From: Prosopocoilus inquinatus
Lineage: Eukaryota; Arthropoda; Insecta; Coleoptera; Lucanidae
NCBI GenBank assembly: GCA_036172665.1
Contig: CM069875.1
Coordinates: forward strand, 22,413,806 to 22,477,805
Direction: 5' to 3'
DNA: 64,000 bases
The position numbers and the translations under genes are program-made. Shown one piece after another: positions 55,642-64,000 of the stretch; the first letter of the stretch is position 1, and each line of letters opens with the position of its first letter. A model generated the notes under the pieces. The model had not been told where the DNA came from and searched no databases. It was given only the letters and a program-made list of their open reading frames with translations.

Positions 55642-58562
55642 TAGTTTGACGTCTGCCGCTGCTCTGAGAGCGACGCATCTGGAACAATGCCATGTTTTAG
55701 ATGTCTTTGGTGATAAATTTGCCTGCCTCTTTTAGTGTTGACTTCTACGGTGTCATTTTCATTTATTTTAGTGATAGTGTAGGGGCCAAGGAATGGTTTC
55801 ATAAGTTTATTACTTTTGGTCACATTTTCGACATAAACTTTTTCTCCTACAGCCCATTCAATTTGGTTTACTTTGCTTTCTTGTTTCCTTTGTGTTCTTT
55901 CCTTACGCGTCTCATCTTTTCTCTTAACCTTTTCGTACAGTATTTTCATTCTTTCCTTATGTTTATTGATTTGGTCTTGATAAGTCATTTTATCGTAAAA
56001 TAAGTCCATCGGACTCCTGGTTTTAGTGTGTCCAAATAAGATTTCCATCGGTGTCATACCGGTCGCTGCAGAAACGCTGTTATTATATGCTATAAGCGCT
56101 GATTTCATCCGCTGCTCCTTTTGATTTTCATCGCTTCCATCTTCGCATCTTAAATGTTCAATCAGCGTTGAATGAAATCGTTCTATATTCGCTTGTGATT
56201 CCGGATTTTTAGCAGTTCCGAAGTGTATTTTAATTTTATGCAATGCAGCCAATTCTTTCAATAGTTTGTTATTAAATTCTGTTACTTGATCGCTACAAAT
56301 TTCGTTAGGAACTCCGTAATATGAAAAATAAGTAAGGAGTGCATTAATGATTTCTGTCGGATTCTTGCTCGTGATTCTAATAGCTTGGCCCAGTCGGGAA
56401 AATGATTCAATTATCGTTAAATATTTTTCCTGTCCTACCGAAAATACATCCATGTATAATTTTTCGAAGGGGGCGTCCGGTGTCTGCGTGATAGGTAATA
56501 AGGTGACTTCCGGATGACGGTTATACTTTGCCGTGTTACAAACGTCGCAGTTTTTTATTATCTTTTCAATGGTTTTCTTCATTTTTGGCCACCAATACTC
56601 GCGCTGAAGGTGTTTGACTGTTTCCTCGATTCCCCGATGATTATTTAATCCCTCATGGTATCGTGTTACTATTTCTATCTGTCTTTCTTGATCAGTTATT
56701 ACCTTGACTCTCCTCGTACACCTAATTATTTTTGGGCCATCATTAGATAATTTTTCTGCGTACACTTTACAACAAAGCTGGTACAGTTCATCTTCTCGTA
56801 TATACATATATGATGTAGCCGAATTGTCCATATATTCCTTGTACAGTTTTAATATCCCTTCTTCCTGATCATTTTTCGGTATTCTTACTTCGTGAATTTT
56901 CCTTTCGTCTTGCGTTTTTATTTGTACTTCCAGTTCGTCGTTTAATCCGGTTCTTATAATAAATTGCCTTTTCTTATTATCTATAATGGTGTCTTGAATT
57001 TCTATGGTTTTCCTGGGCTCTGTTGTATTAGAGGAGTGAATCGTGTCGGAATCTGATTCTTCATTTTCCGGGTGATCTGTTATTTTTATTTCCTTCTTGT
57101 GTGTCCCTTTTCCTAGTGTCTCTTTTCTCTGAGCGGCGGAAGAGTCCTTTGGTGTACTTTCGTCTATGATTGTAATTGAAAGTTCCTCTGCTAATGCTAA
57201 CAATTCTTCGTCATCTATTTGAACCATTACTGAATCGAGTTCGTCTTGCTCTTCTTCCGACCCTGTAATAATATTTAACTGGTCTAATTTTATCCTAGAT
57301 AGAGCGTCAGCGTTACTATTAAGCTTCCCCTTTTTATACAGTATTTCGAAATTGTATTCTTCGAGCTTGATTTTCCATCTCATGAGTCGGGTATTCGGTT
57401 CCTTGAGTGACCATAGCCATACCAGAGGTTTATGATCCGTAAACAATGTAAATTTCCTTCCGTAGATGTAAGGCCTGAATTGTTTAACGGCGTAGACAAC
57501 GGCTAATAATTCTTTCTCGATAGTCGCATATTTTTGTTCAGTTTCCGACAAGGTCCTCGATGCATAACACACTGGCCTATCCGACCCGATAGGACCCTGG
57601 GATAAGACAGCTCCTACCGCAATGTCTGAAGCATCAGTGGTAATGATGAATTCCTTCTCAAAATCCGGGTATTGAAGTATCGGTTCGTTCGATAATAATT
57701 CCTTGCAAGTTTCAAAAGCGGTTTGGTACTCAGGAGTAATATCGACTTTCGCATTTTTCTTTAAACATTTAGTAAGTGGTTTCGTTACTCCGGCAAAATT
57801 TTGAATGAACTTTCTGTAGTAGCCTAATAATCCCAAAAATGACTTAATTTCTTTGCGTGTGCGTGGTATCGGATATCGTTTAATGGCCTCGATCTTATCG
57901 GGGTTTGGTTTAACTCCATCGTTGGTGATAACGTGTCCTAGATACTTTAATTCCTTACGAAGAAAGTCACATTTTTCTAGACGAATTTTGAAGTTCGCTT
58001 CTTGAAGTCTCATAAAAACTTTTGTGAACTTGGTTAAGTGTTCTTCCAAAGATGTCGAATATACGACTATGTCGTCCAAATACACTAAGCAGGTGTCTTC
58101 TTGCAACCCTCTTAGGACATTGTCCATTAAGCGTTGAAATGTAGCAGGGGCATTCTTCAAGCCGAACGGCATCCTCTTGAATTCGAAATGTCCTTGTTCG
58201 GTGGAAAATGCGGTTTTTGGGGCATCTTCTTCCGCCATTTCAACTTGGTGATAGCCACTCGCTAAGTCTAAGGACGTAAAGTATTGACTGCGGCCTAATT
58301 TGTCGAGAATATCCGCGATATTAGGAATAGGGTATTTGTCTTCTATCATTTGCTCGTTGAGTTTTCTGTAGTTAATTACCATCCGTTTTTTTATTTTTCC
58401 ATCCTTTTCTGTGGTTACAATGTGTACTGGAGCCGACCAGGGCGACACACTTTCCTGTATGATGTCTTGTGAAAGTAATTCATTCACTTGCTTCTTTATT
58501 TCCCTTTTCATTTCCATTGGCTGGCGGTACATTTTCACAAAAATCGGTTTGTCTTCTTTCAT
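55641..58562 (-). pseudogene. E3 pol: reverse transcriptase, RNase H, integrase
   Basis: A 973-residue open frame. Reverse transcriptase: SPVHIVTT-type entry block, MVINYRKLNEQ, LVYLDDIVVYS. RNase H: ITTDASDIAVGAVLSQ. Integrase: zinc domain with HEGLNNHRG and CDVCNTAK; core with YMDVFSVG, CSDQVTEFNN and the glutamate in QANIERFH; and a tail ending in LGPYTITKINENDTVEV. The sequence is most like 17.6/gypsy-type errantiviruses. The same frame continues upstream into gag-protease but for stops at 58685-58683 and 58568-58566. Its TAA overlaps the env ATG. Confidence 0.92.
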
Positions 58563-58682
58563 GTTTTATGTGTGCTTGATTTTGTGGGTAAATGTTAATT
58601 TTTGTCCCTCTTTATAAAATAAATTTCTAAACTTCATCAATAATGCTTTTAAGGCGGCCTTTTCTTCTATATTTAGTGGATT

Positions 58683-60458
58683 TCATTGCAAAATTTTGTC
58701 TATATCTCCCTGCTGTAATATTGACGATTCTGTTTCATTTTTTTCTTTATATCCTATGTTATAATTTTCCACAAATTCATCTACTGGCATTAGCGATATT
58801 CTGTGTGATTTCCCTTGCGTGGTCAACAACTGATTGGTTACATTGTTTACACGAATTAAAGTTTTCCCGTTTCTTACTCTCACTAGCGCTGGTGGCGATA
58901 AAATTATTTCTTCTGTTCCCAGTCGAGTTTTCGTCTGTGGAAAATACGCATAACCGTCAATCATATTATTAACCTGATACTCCACTATTTGTGATCGACT
59001 TGGAAAGAGTTTAACTTCATCTAGCCTTGTATAGTAGGGGATTTCTACATTGGGCGTTTTTAAAACTTCCTTTTCCGTGTCGATGTTCCCTCGTAGTGCC
59101 TTTATTACATCCATACCGATCAACATATGATAAATATTCGAAAAATTGAAGCAATAGAAAATATATTCCTGATTATCTTTGAAAATATCGGGCAATGGTA
59201 CCCGCAATGCCTTGGACCCTTCTTCAATACCATGTGGTGTTTGAATGCAAAATTCATTTATAATTGCATAATCATCTTTAATTGATTCGTAAATTTCTTC
59301 GTTGATCAAGCTTTTTGATGCGCCTGTATCTATTAAAATTTTATATTGGCCAAATTTAATGTAAGGAAGTTTCGGGTCTACAAGGGTGGCGTTATATGTT
59401 ATTACTCCTGTTATGTTAGCATACATTTCCTCGAAAGTTGTGGCTCCTTGCGAATCGTATTCGTCTTGAGCGCTCGATTGCCCTGGATATTGGTCCTGTT
59501 CCCTTTGATAAGACGCATTTTGTTCTTCCAACATCATATTATTAGGCCAGGGCCTTTTGGTTAATCGTTGCAACGACGAAGCTTGGCGCTTCACCCCAGA
59601 ATTATCAACTTCCATCGGAGTTGGTCGATACGATCGCTGCGGCATTACATGTCCCGGAGCTGGGGCGAACCTGAATGGTGGCGGTGGTGGCAGTGGTCTC
59701 ATTGGTGGTCGTGTAGGGGGTATAAATTGTCGTTGTTGAAACTCGTAATTTGGGGTCTGGGTCATCGGTCTTACTGGCAAACTAGCTTGGGGCCCCGCCG
59801 TCAATGGCAAGACTCTTGGAGGAGACATTTTGTAGGGATCCATATAATCCTTTTTCTGGGTGTTGAAGTTTTCAATTTCACACGCATATCCTTCCGCGGT
59901 TTCGATGTCCTGTGGTTGCCTTAGTTTCACTTCTAAGCCCAGTCTGTCATTTAACAAATCTAGGCCGAATAAGAATGTTCTCAGAGCAATTGCGTTATAC
60001 TGTATTATTTTCAGGTGCCGCGTGTTCAAATCCACTTCTTCCAGGTTTATTTTTGACAGCAAGGTGTAGAGTGTGGATTTAATCTTATTAGCATACTCTT
60101 GTATTGATTGATTCTTTGAAGGGCGAATGTTATTAAGATCGTAAGCCAACACATCCTCCGACCTCTTGTCCCCGAAACTGTGGACCAGTATGGCCTTCAA
60201 TTCCGGCCACGTGGTTGGAGTTCGATTGGCGTCCACTGCTTCACGTGCCTTACCGTCGAGTTTTCCCATAAAAATCATTAGCAACCTGCGGGCCACCCTG
60301 GCATTGTGTGGGTTAGGCGCTAAAAATTCTTCAATTAAGTATTCGCAAGCATTCACGTAACTTCGAAGGTTCGTTCGCGCTCCGGAAAACACGGGGATAA
60401 GATTCTGATCCACTGGTTTGATCTCCATTTCAGCCGGTTGGACGTTATCTCTGTTCAT
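58683..60458 (-). CDS. E3 gag and protease
   Basis: A 591-residue frame. Residues about 15-230 are an errantivirus-type Gag (FSGARTNLRSYVNACEYLI, then WPELKAILVHSFGDKRSEDV, SIQEYANKIKS). A proline-rich stretch follows (RPPMRPLPPPPPFRFAP); no CCHC knuckle is seen. The aspartic protease is near residue 370 (ILIDTGASKSLI), with the late HMLIGMDVIKALRG block. In relatives gag and pol are usually joined by frameshift; here the two lie in one frame separated by a TGA and a TAA. Start at ATG 60458. Confidence 0.85.
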   Translation of the reverse strand: MNRDNVQPAEMEIKPVDQNLIPVFSGARTNLRSYVNACEYLIEEFLAPNPHNARVARRLLMIFMGKLDGKAREAVDANRTPTTWPELKAILVHSFGDKRSEDVLAYDLNNIRPSKNQSIQEYANKIKSTLYTLLSKINLEEVDLNTRHLKIIQYNAIALRTFLFGLDLLNDRLGLEVKLRQPQDIETAEGYACEIENFNTQKKDYMDPYKMSPPRVLPLTAGPQASLPVRPMTQTPNYEFQQRQFIPPTRPPMRPLPPPPPFRFAPAPGHVMPQRSYRPTPMEVDNSGVKRQASSLQRLTKRPWPNNMMLEEQNASYQREQDQYPGQSSAQDEYDSQGATTFEEMYANITGVITYNATLVDPKLPYIKFGQYKILIDTGASKSLINEEIYESIKDDYAIINEFCIQTPHGIEEGSKALRVPLPDIFKDNQEYIFYCFNFSNIYHMLIGMDVIKALRGNIDTEKEVLKTPNVEIPYYTRLDEVKLFPSRSQIVEYQVNNMIDGYAYFPQTKTRLGTEEIILSPPALVRVRNGKTLIRVNNVTNQLLTTQGKSHRISLMPVDEFVENYNIGYKEKNETESSILQQGDIDKILQ

Positions 60459-60773
60459 ATCCGCTATTTCCTCGATAGCTTCTAATAGCTCGTTGAAGTT
60501 CTCAATCGTGGCTTAATTTAAGACACTCAGACTGACACTTGCACTTAGGGTAGGTAAAAGGGAAAGGAAAGCCGAAATATTATAGCTAGGTACTTACAGT
60601 ATTATTATAATAATCCTCATGAAAACTCCGTTGTTAGATCCTGGGTGCAGCTTTTTTCAGCAACTCCACACAGATGAAACACTTCACAGGTTGGTTCACA
60701 ATTTTGTCAAAGGATTAAAATCCACCGGCACTAACACGACGTTTTTCAATTCGCGAAAATACCGTACAGATCA

Positions 60774-60791
60774 ATCCTACTGACTGCGCCA
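60774..60791 (-). promoter_or_regulatory. E3 primer-binding site
   Basis: TGGCGCAGTCAGTAGGAT on the minus strand follows the 5' LTR directly. It resembles the primer sites of 17.6/297-type elements, thought to pair with a serine tRNA; I could not check the tRNA. Confidence 0.6.
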
Positions 60792-61009
60792 ATTACAAGT
60801 TCCAATCACACTGATTGATTTTTAAAAAGAGTTTACTTTTAAAAACAAATCGAAGTGTAACGCGTACAAAGTGGTTTATTCAAAGATTTATGAATAACTA
60901 AACTACTACAAGTATGTGCGTGCTTTTTATATGTTTTTCTTATCGGCGACATGGGGTGTCGTGTTTCGCTGACATCTCCGCTGTCCGGGAAGCGCGCCGC
61001 GTATAACAC
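60792..61009 (-). repeat. E3 5' LTR
   Basis: 218 bp, partner of 53748-53965 with two mismatches. The E4 integrase frame reads into it by chance, so an apparent protein ending in LTR-encoded residues at 60839 is an artefact. Confidence 0.88.
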
Positions 61010-61013
61010 TATA

Positions 61014-61981
61014 TCTTGTTCAAGTTTATTTGGAGTACGAGCTTTATCCGTCACAACAGTTTGTTCGGAAATTGGAGTATCTGTTTCGTCATTATCTTTT
61101 TCATGTACAATTTCGTTTGGCTCACGAAACTCTTCTATTCCACTAGAATGATCCGGAGTAGCAACATTATCCTTTGGGCTGCAAGCACTAATCTCGGAAT
61201 CTTTGTAAAAAGTCATTTCATTTTCATTATTGTTTCGTTTGTTTTCTGATTCGACAGGTACCAATATAAGGTTTTTTCGATTCCGGCGCGGAACACCTCC
61301 GCTACGCGATTTTACTAGATAAGAATTTGGATATTTCGACACCTCAATGACTTTTCCGTACTCTCGCTTATCAGTTATCCAAACATCATCGTTGCAACGC
61401 AACGGATGAAGATTTCTCGCTCTATGTCGGCGGTTATAATTATTTTCTTGTATTTGCTTTTGAATTTTCTCTTTTCCAGCTACAATATTGTGTTTCACGA
61501 AAGTACCTAAATTTTCCGAAAGCAATGGTAAAGTAGAACGAATTCTTCTCGAAAACATAAGTTCTGCCGGAGAAAATCCGTTTTTTAGAGGAGTTACTCT
61601 ATAAGCCAGAAGACCGAGATTGATATCTTCTGATTTTTTAATCAAATTTTTTACTATTTTAACGGCCGCTTCCACTGCACCACTGCTTTGTGGATAATAT
61701 GGAGAACTAGTGACGTGAATAAAATCGTATTTCCTTGCGAACGCCTCGAACGCGGTACTAAATTGTGTTCCATTGTCACTCCGTACAATCTCTGGTATTC
61801 CAAATCTAGCAAATATTTTCTTACAAATTTCAATAATCTCGAGCTCTGACAACGTTTTCAAAAATTCAATTTCTATAAATCTAGAATAATAATCCGTTAC
61901 TATGAGATACCATTTCTTGTGTTTAAATAAGTCGATTCCAATTTTTTGCCATGGGCGATCAGGGAATTCCTCTTTCACAAA
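61014..61981 (-). pseudogene. E4 integrase, cut by E3
   Basis: Integrase core and tail of a Ty3-type element of the K02A2.6-like kind: WQKIGIDLFKHKKW with the first Asp, VRSDNGTQF with the second, and SGAVEAAVKIVK with the Glu; then a tail with RRHRARNLHPL and an acidic, variable end. It stops being E4 at the E3 insertion point and resumes at 53743. The zinc domain lies upstream at 62000-62280, broken by a stop near 62041 and by frame changes. Confidence 0.82.
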
Positions 61982-62286
61982 TCTCTCGTTGGGGTTAGAA
62001 CGTTCCTGAATACATTTGGGGCATTTAGTAACTATATCTTAGATTTGTGCCGATAATCCAAGCCACCAAACAGAATGTTTCGCTCTTTCTCGGCATTTAT
62101 TGATGCCTAAATGACCTTCGTGTATTTTCGCACCGATAATTGATTGTAAAGATGGCGGAATTATTAATCTAGAATTGAATAGGAGGTAACCATGTGAAAA
62201 GGAAATATTTTCAGATAATGGTAGATAAGGACTTAATTCTCTTGGAATAGAATGCTTATTTGGCCATTGATTGAGGCAATACTCCT

Positions 62287-63964
62287 TTAGTTTTTGGCAA
62301 ATGAAATCATTTTCTTGTTCAATTTTAATCCTTTAATGTTGGAAGAGGCGGGAATCTGATTTAAAACAAAATTAACAAAATGTGATAATTCGTGGCTAAA
62401 AATCATGTCTTCTTTCTTAAAACTAGATCTCGGATTCCTGGATAACGAGTCCGCGAGTGTCAATTGTTTCCCGGGGACGTATTTTATTTCGTACGAATAC
62501 CTCATTAACTTAATACGGATTCGTTGTAACCGAGGAGTAATATCCTCCAGAAATTTCGTTTGCAAAACCTGAAGCAGAGGTTTGTGATCAGTTTCAAAAG
62601 TTATATTTATTCCAGTTATATAATCTTTAAATTTATCTGCAGCGTAAGCTAAACTTAAGGCTTCCTTTTCAATTTGGCTATATCTGCGTTCAGTTTCGTT
62701 TAAAGTCCTTGACGCATAGGCCACAACCTCTCTCTGATCTTTAGACTCTTGGATTAACGCACCCCCTAAACCATAACTAGATGCATCAGCTTGGATTATA
62801 ATTTTTTTTGAATAATCAAAGTGTGCAAGTGTTAGAGCTGCTTTTAATAAAGTTTTAACTTTAGAGAAAGCTTGTTTCTGGGAGCTATCCCACTGAAAAT
62901 GTACATTATCTTTCAGTAAAATGTTTAATGGTTCTAGAAGTTGAGCACGATGTGGTATGTATTTTCCTACGAAATTTACCATCCCCAAAAATTGTAACAA
63001 AGACTTCTTGTCTTTGGGAGTCGGGAATTCTGTGATCGCCGCTACTCTTTCAGGAGAAATGTCAATTCCGTTTTCAGAAATAATATGTCCCAGAAATTCT
63101 ATTTTTTTGCGACCGAATTGACATTTCTCTTCATTGAACGTCACTCCTGCTTTAGATAAACGCTGAATAACTTTTTCTAGTATTACATTATGAGTCACGA
63201 AATCATTTGCGAAGATAAGTACGTCATCTACGTAAACTAAAACATTGTCTATGTCTCGAAACAAATCGGAAAACAACTTCGCAAAATAATCAGACGCGCA
63301 ATTTATGCCAAAGGGAAGACGTTTAAACATAAAACGTCCAAAAAGAATAATGAAAGTAGTTAACGGTTGACTTTCTTCTGATAATTTTATTTGGTGATAT
63401 CCAGATTTTGCGTCTAATTTAGAAAAAAACTTTGGCCCTTCTCAATCGAGCCAAAGTGACATTCAATTTAGGAAGTGGATAAATCGGTCTAGCAATGCAT
63501 TTGTTTAATTGTGTAAAGTCACAACATAGTCTAATACCCGAATCGCTTTTATCCTTCGGAACGCAAACAATGGGAGAACACCAATCTGTAGAAAAATCAA
63601 CCGGAACAATTACACTTTCTTTTACTAACCTGTCTAATTCTGTTTTTAGTTTACCCAGCAAAGGTATTGGAACCGTCCTAGGCGCTGACAAACGGAGTTA
63701 TGTCACTTTTCAGTTCTAACTTTCATTTCTGAGGAAAAGTGCCCAAGCCTTTAAACACCGACGGAATTTTTTTTTTATTGTAGCTGGAAAATTTTTTCTT
63801 CCTTCATCTTCAAACTTTATGAACTTTATGAATTCGTCTAACCAAATTAAATTGTTCTATAGCCTCGCGACCTAATAAACAAGATAAGAAGTTTTCTAAG
63901 ACATAAACTTTAACTTTCTTTTCTTGTTCCTTCAATCTAAAAGTCAAATATAGCCAACCCAACA
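62287..63964 (-). pseudogene. E4 protease end, reverse transcriptase and RNase H (broken)
   Basis: The right edge encodes the end of a protease (VRGPNGASIYV, CLLGREAIEQFNL). Reverse transcriptase starts at 63691 (PIPLLGKLKTELDRLV, CCDFTQLNK), shifts frame at the T run near 63420-63427, and continues with LVYVDDVLIFA (near 63235). RNase H follows (IIQADASSYGLGGALIQ near 62790, TDHKPL) to 62287. The element runs off the window; its 5' LTR and gag are not visible. At least one frameshift and later stops make it a dead copy. Confidence 0.82.
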
Positions 63965-64000
63965 CATAGATACTGGCACCATTTGGCCCACGGACTGTTT

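Larger units (their letters stand above)
53748..61009 (-). mobile_element. E3: errantivirus-like LTR retrotransposon with env, inside E4
   Basis: A 7.26-kb element with 218-bp LTRs (60792-61009 as 5', 53748-53965 as 3') that differ at only two positions by hand count. The flanking tetramers read TATA (61010-61013) and TGTA (53744-53747) on the plus strand, a one-mismatch duplication. It contains gag-protease, pol and env in the order of insect errantiviruses and interrupts the E4 integrase frame. It has three in-frame stops, so this copy is not intact despite its youth. Confidence 0.88.

Noticed and set aside
60839..61013. C-terminal extension of the E4 integrase frame
   Set aside because: It is the E3 LTR read by chance; the identical tail appears from the other LTR at 53795-53965.
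1..64000. tRNA or rRNA genes
   Set aside because: No stretch with the A and B boxes and cloverleaf pairing, or with rRNA core motifs, was recognised by eye; a covariance-model scan would settle it.

Overview
The window reads as an AT-rich, intron-containing animal genome, almost certainly an insect (a beetle is my guess, not shown). It holds short-intron host genes whose relatives I recognise, many small foldback transposons, and a 32-kb pile of nested LTR retrotransposons. No bacterial features, CRISPR array, rRNA or tRNA gene was found.

Host genes, left to right: a possible last exon of an unidentified membrane protein (135-294, +); the first coding exon of a PAF-acetylhydrolase 1B catalytic subunit (750-967, -); the last exon of a group III secreted phospholipase A2 (6887-7209, +); a complete mitochondrial GTPase Era homologue (14547-16181, +, six exons); a complete RAD17 checkpoint loader (16290-18525, -, six exons); RNA polymerase III subunit RPC9/CRCP (22996-23750, +, four exons); DENR (23782-24501, -, four exons), tail to tail with RPC9; and the last two exons of an arginine/serine-rich protein (30577-31628, -). 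For the four complete genes my hand-drawn exons sum to a multiple of three.

Between these genes lie inverted-repeat elements: hAT-like elements with 8-bp target duplications, TA-flanked foldbacks, three copies of one roughly 0.8-kb family, and a decayed LINE reverse transcriptase.

From 31.7 kb to the right edge the window is stacked Ty3-type retrotransposons. E1 (31723-53166, +, about 11.6 kb of its own sequence) has LTRs, gag, protease, reverse transcriptase, RNase H, integrase and an envelope-like membrane protein. It also carries two modules I do not know from such elements: a TARG1/OARD1-like macro domain between protease and reverse transcriptase, and a ubiquitin-specific-protease domain fused behind integrase. 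E2 (35713-42219, +) is inserted in E1 and carries its own TARG1-like macro domain, fused to the end of integrase, plus a SAP-domain gag. A 3.3-kb hAT-like element (42902-46228), which contains a 1.3-kb palindrome, splits E1's reverse transcriptase. On the minus strand E3 (53748-61009), a young errantivirus-like element with env, sits inside the integrase of E4 (from about 53522 to beyond the right edge).

The main finding is the pairing of an ADP-ribose-reversing fold and a ubiquitin-reversing fold in one retroelement, with the macro domain repeated at a different place in a second family. All these retroelement reading frames are now broken by stops, frameshifts or insertions. The E1 target duplication is joined to intron sequence of the arginine/serine-rich gene, so the pile probably fills an intron of that gene.
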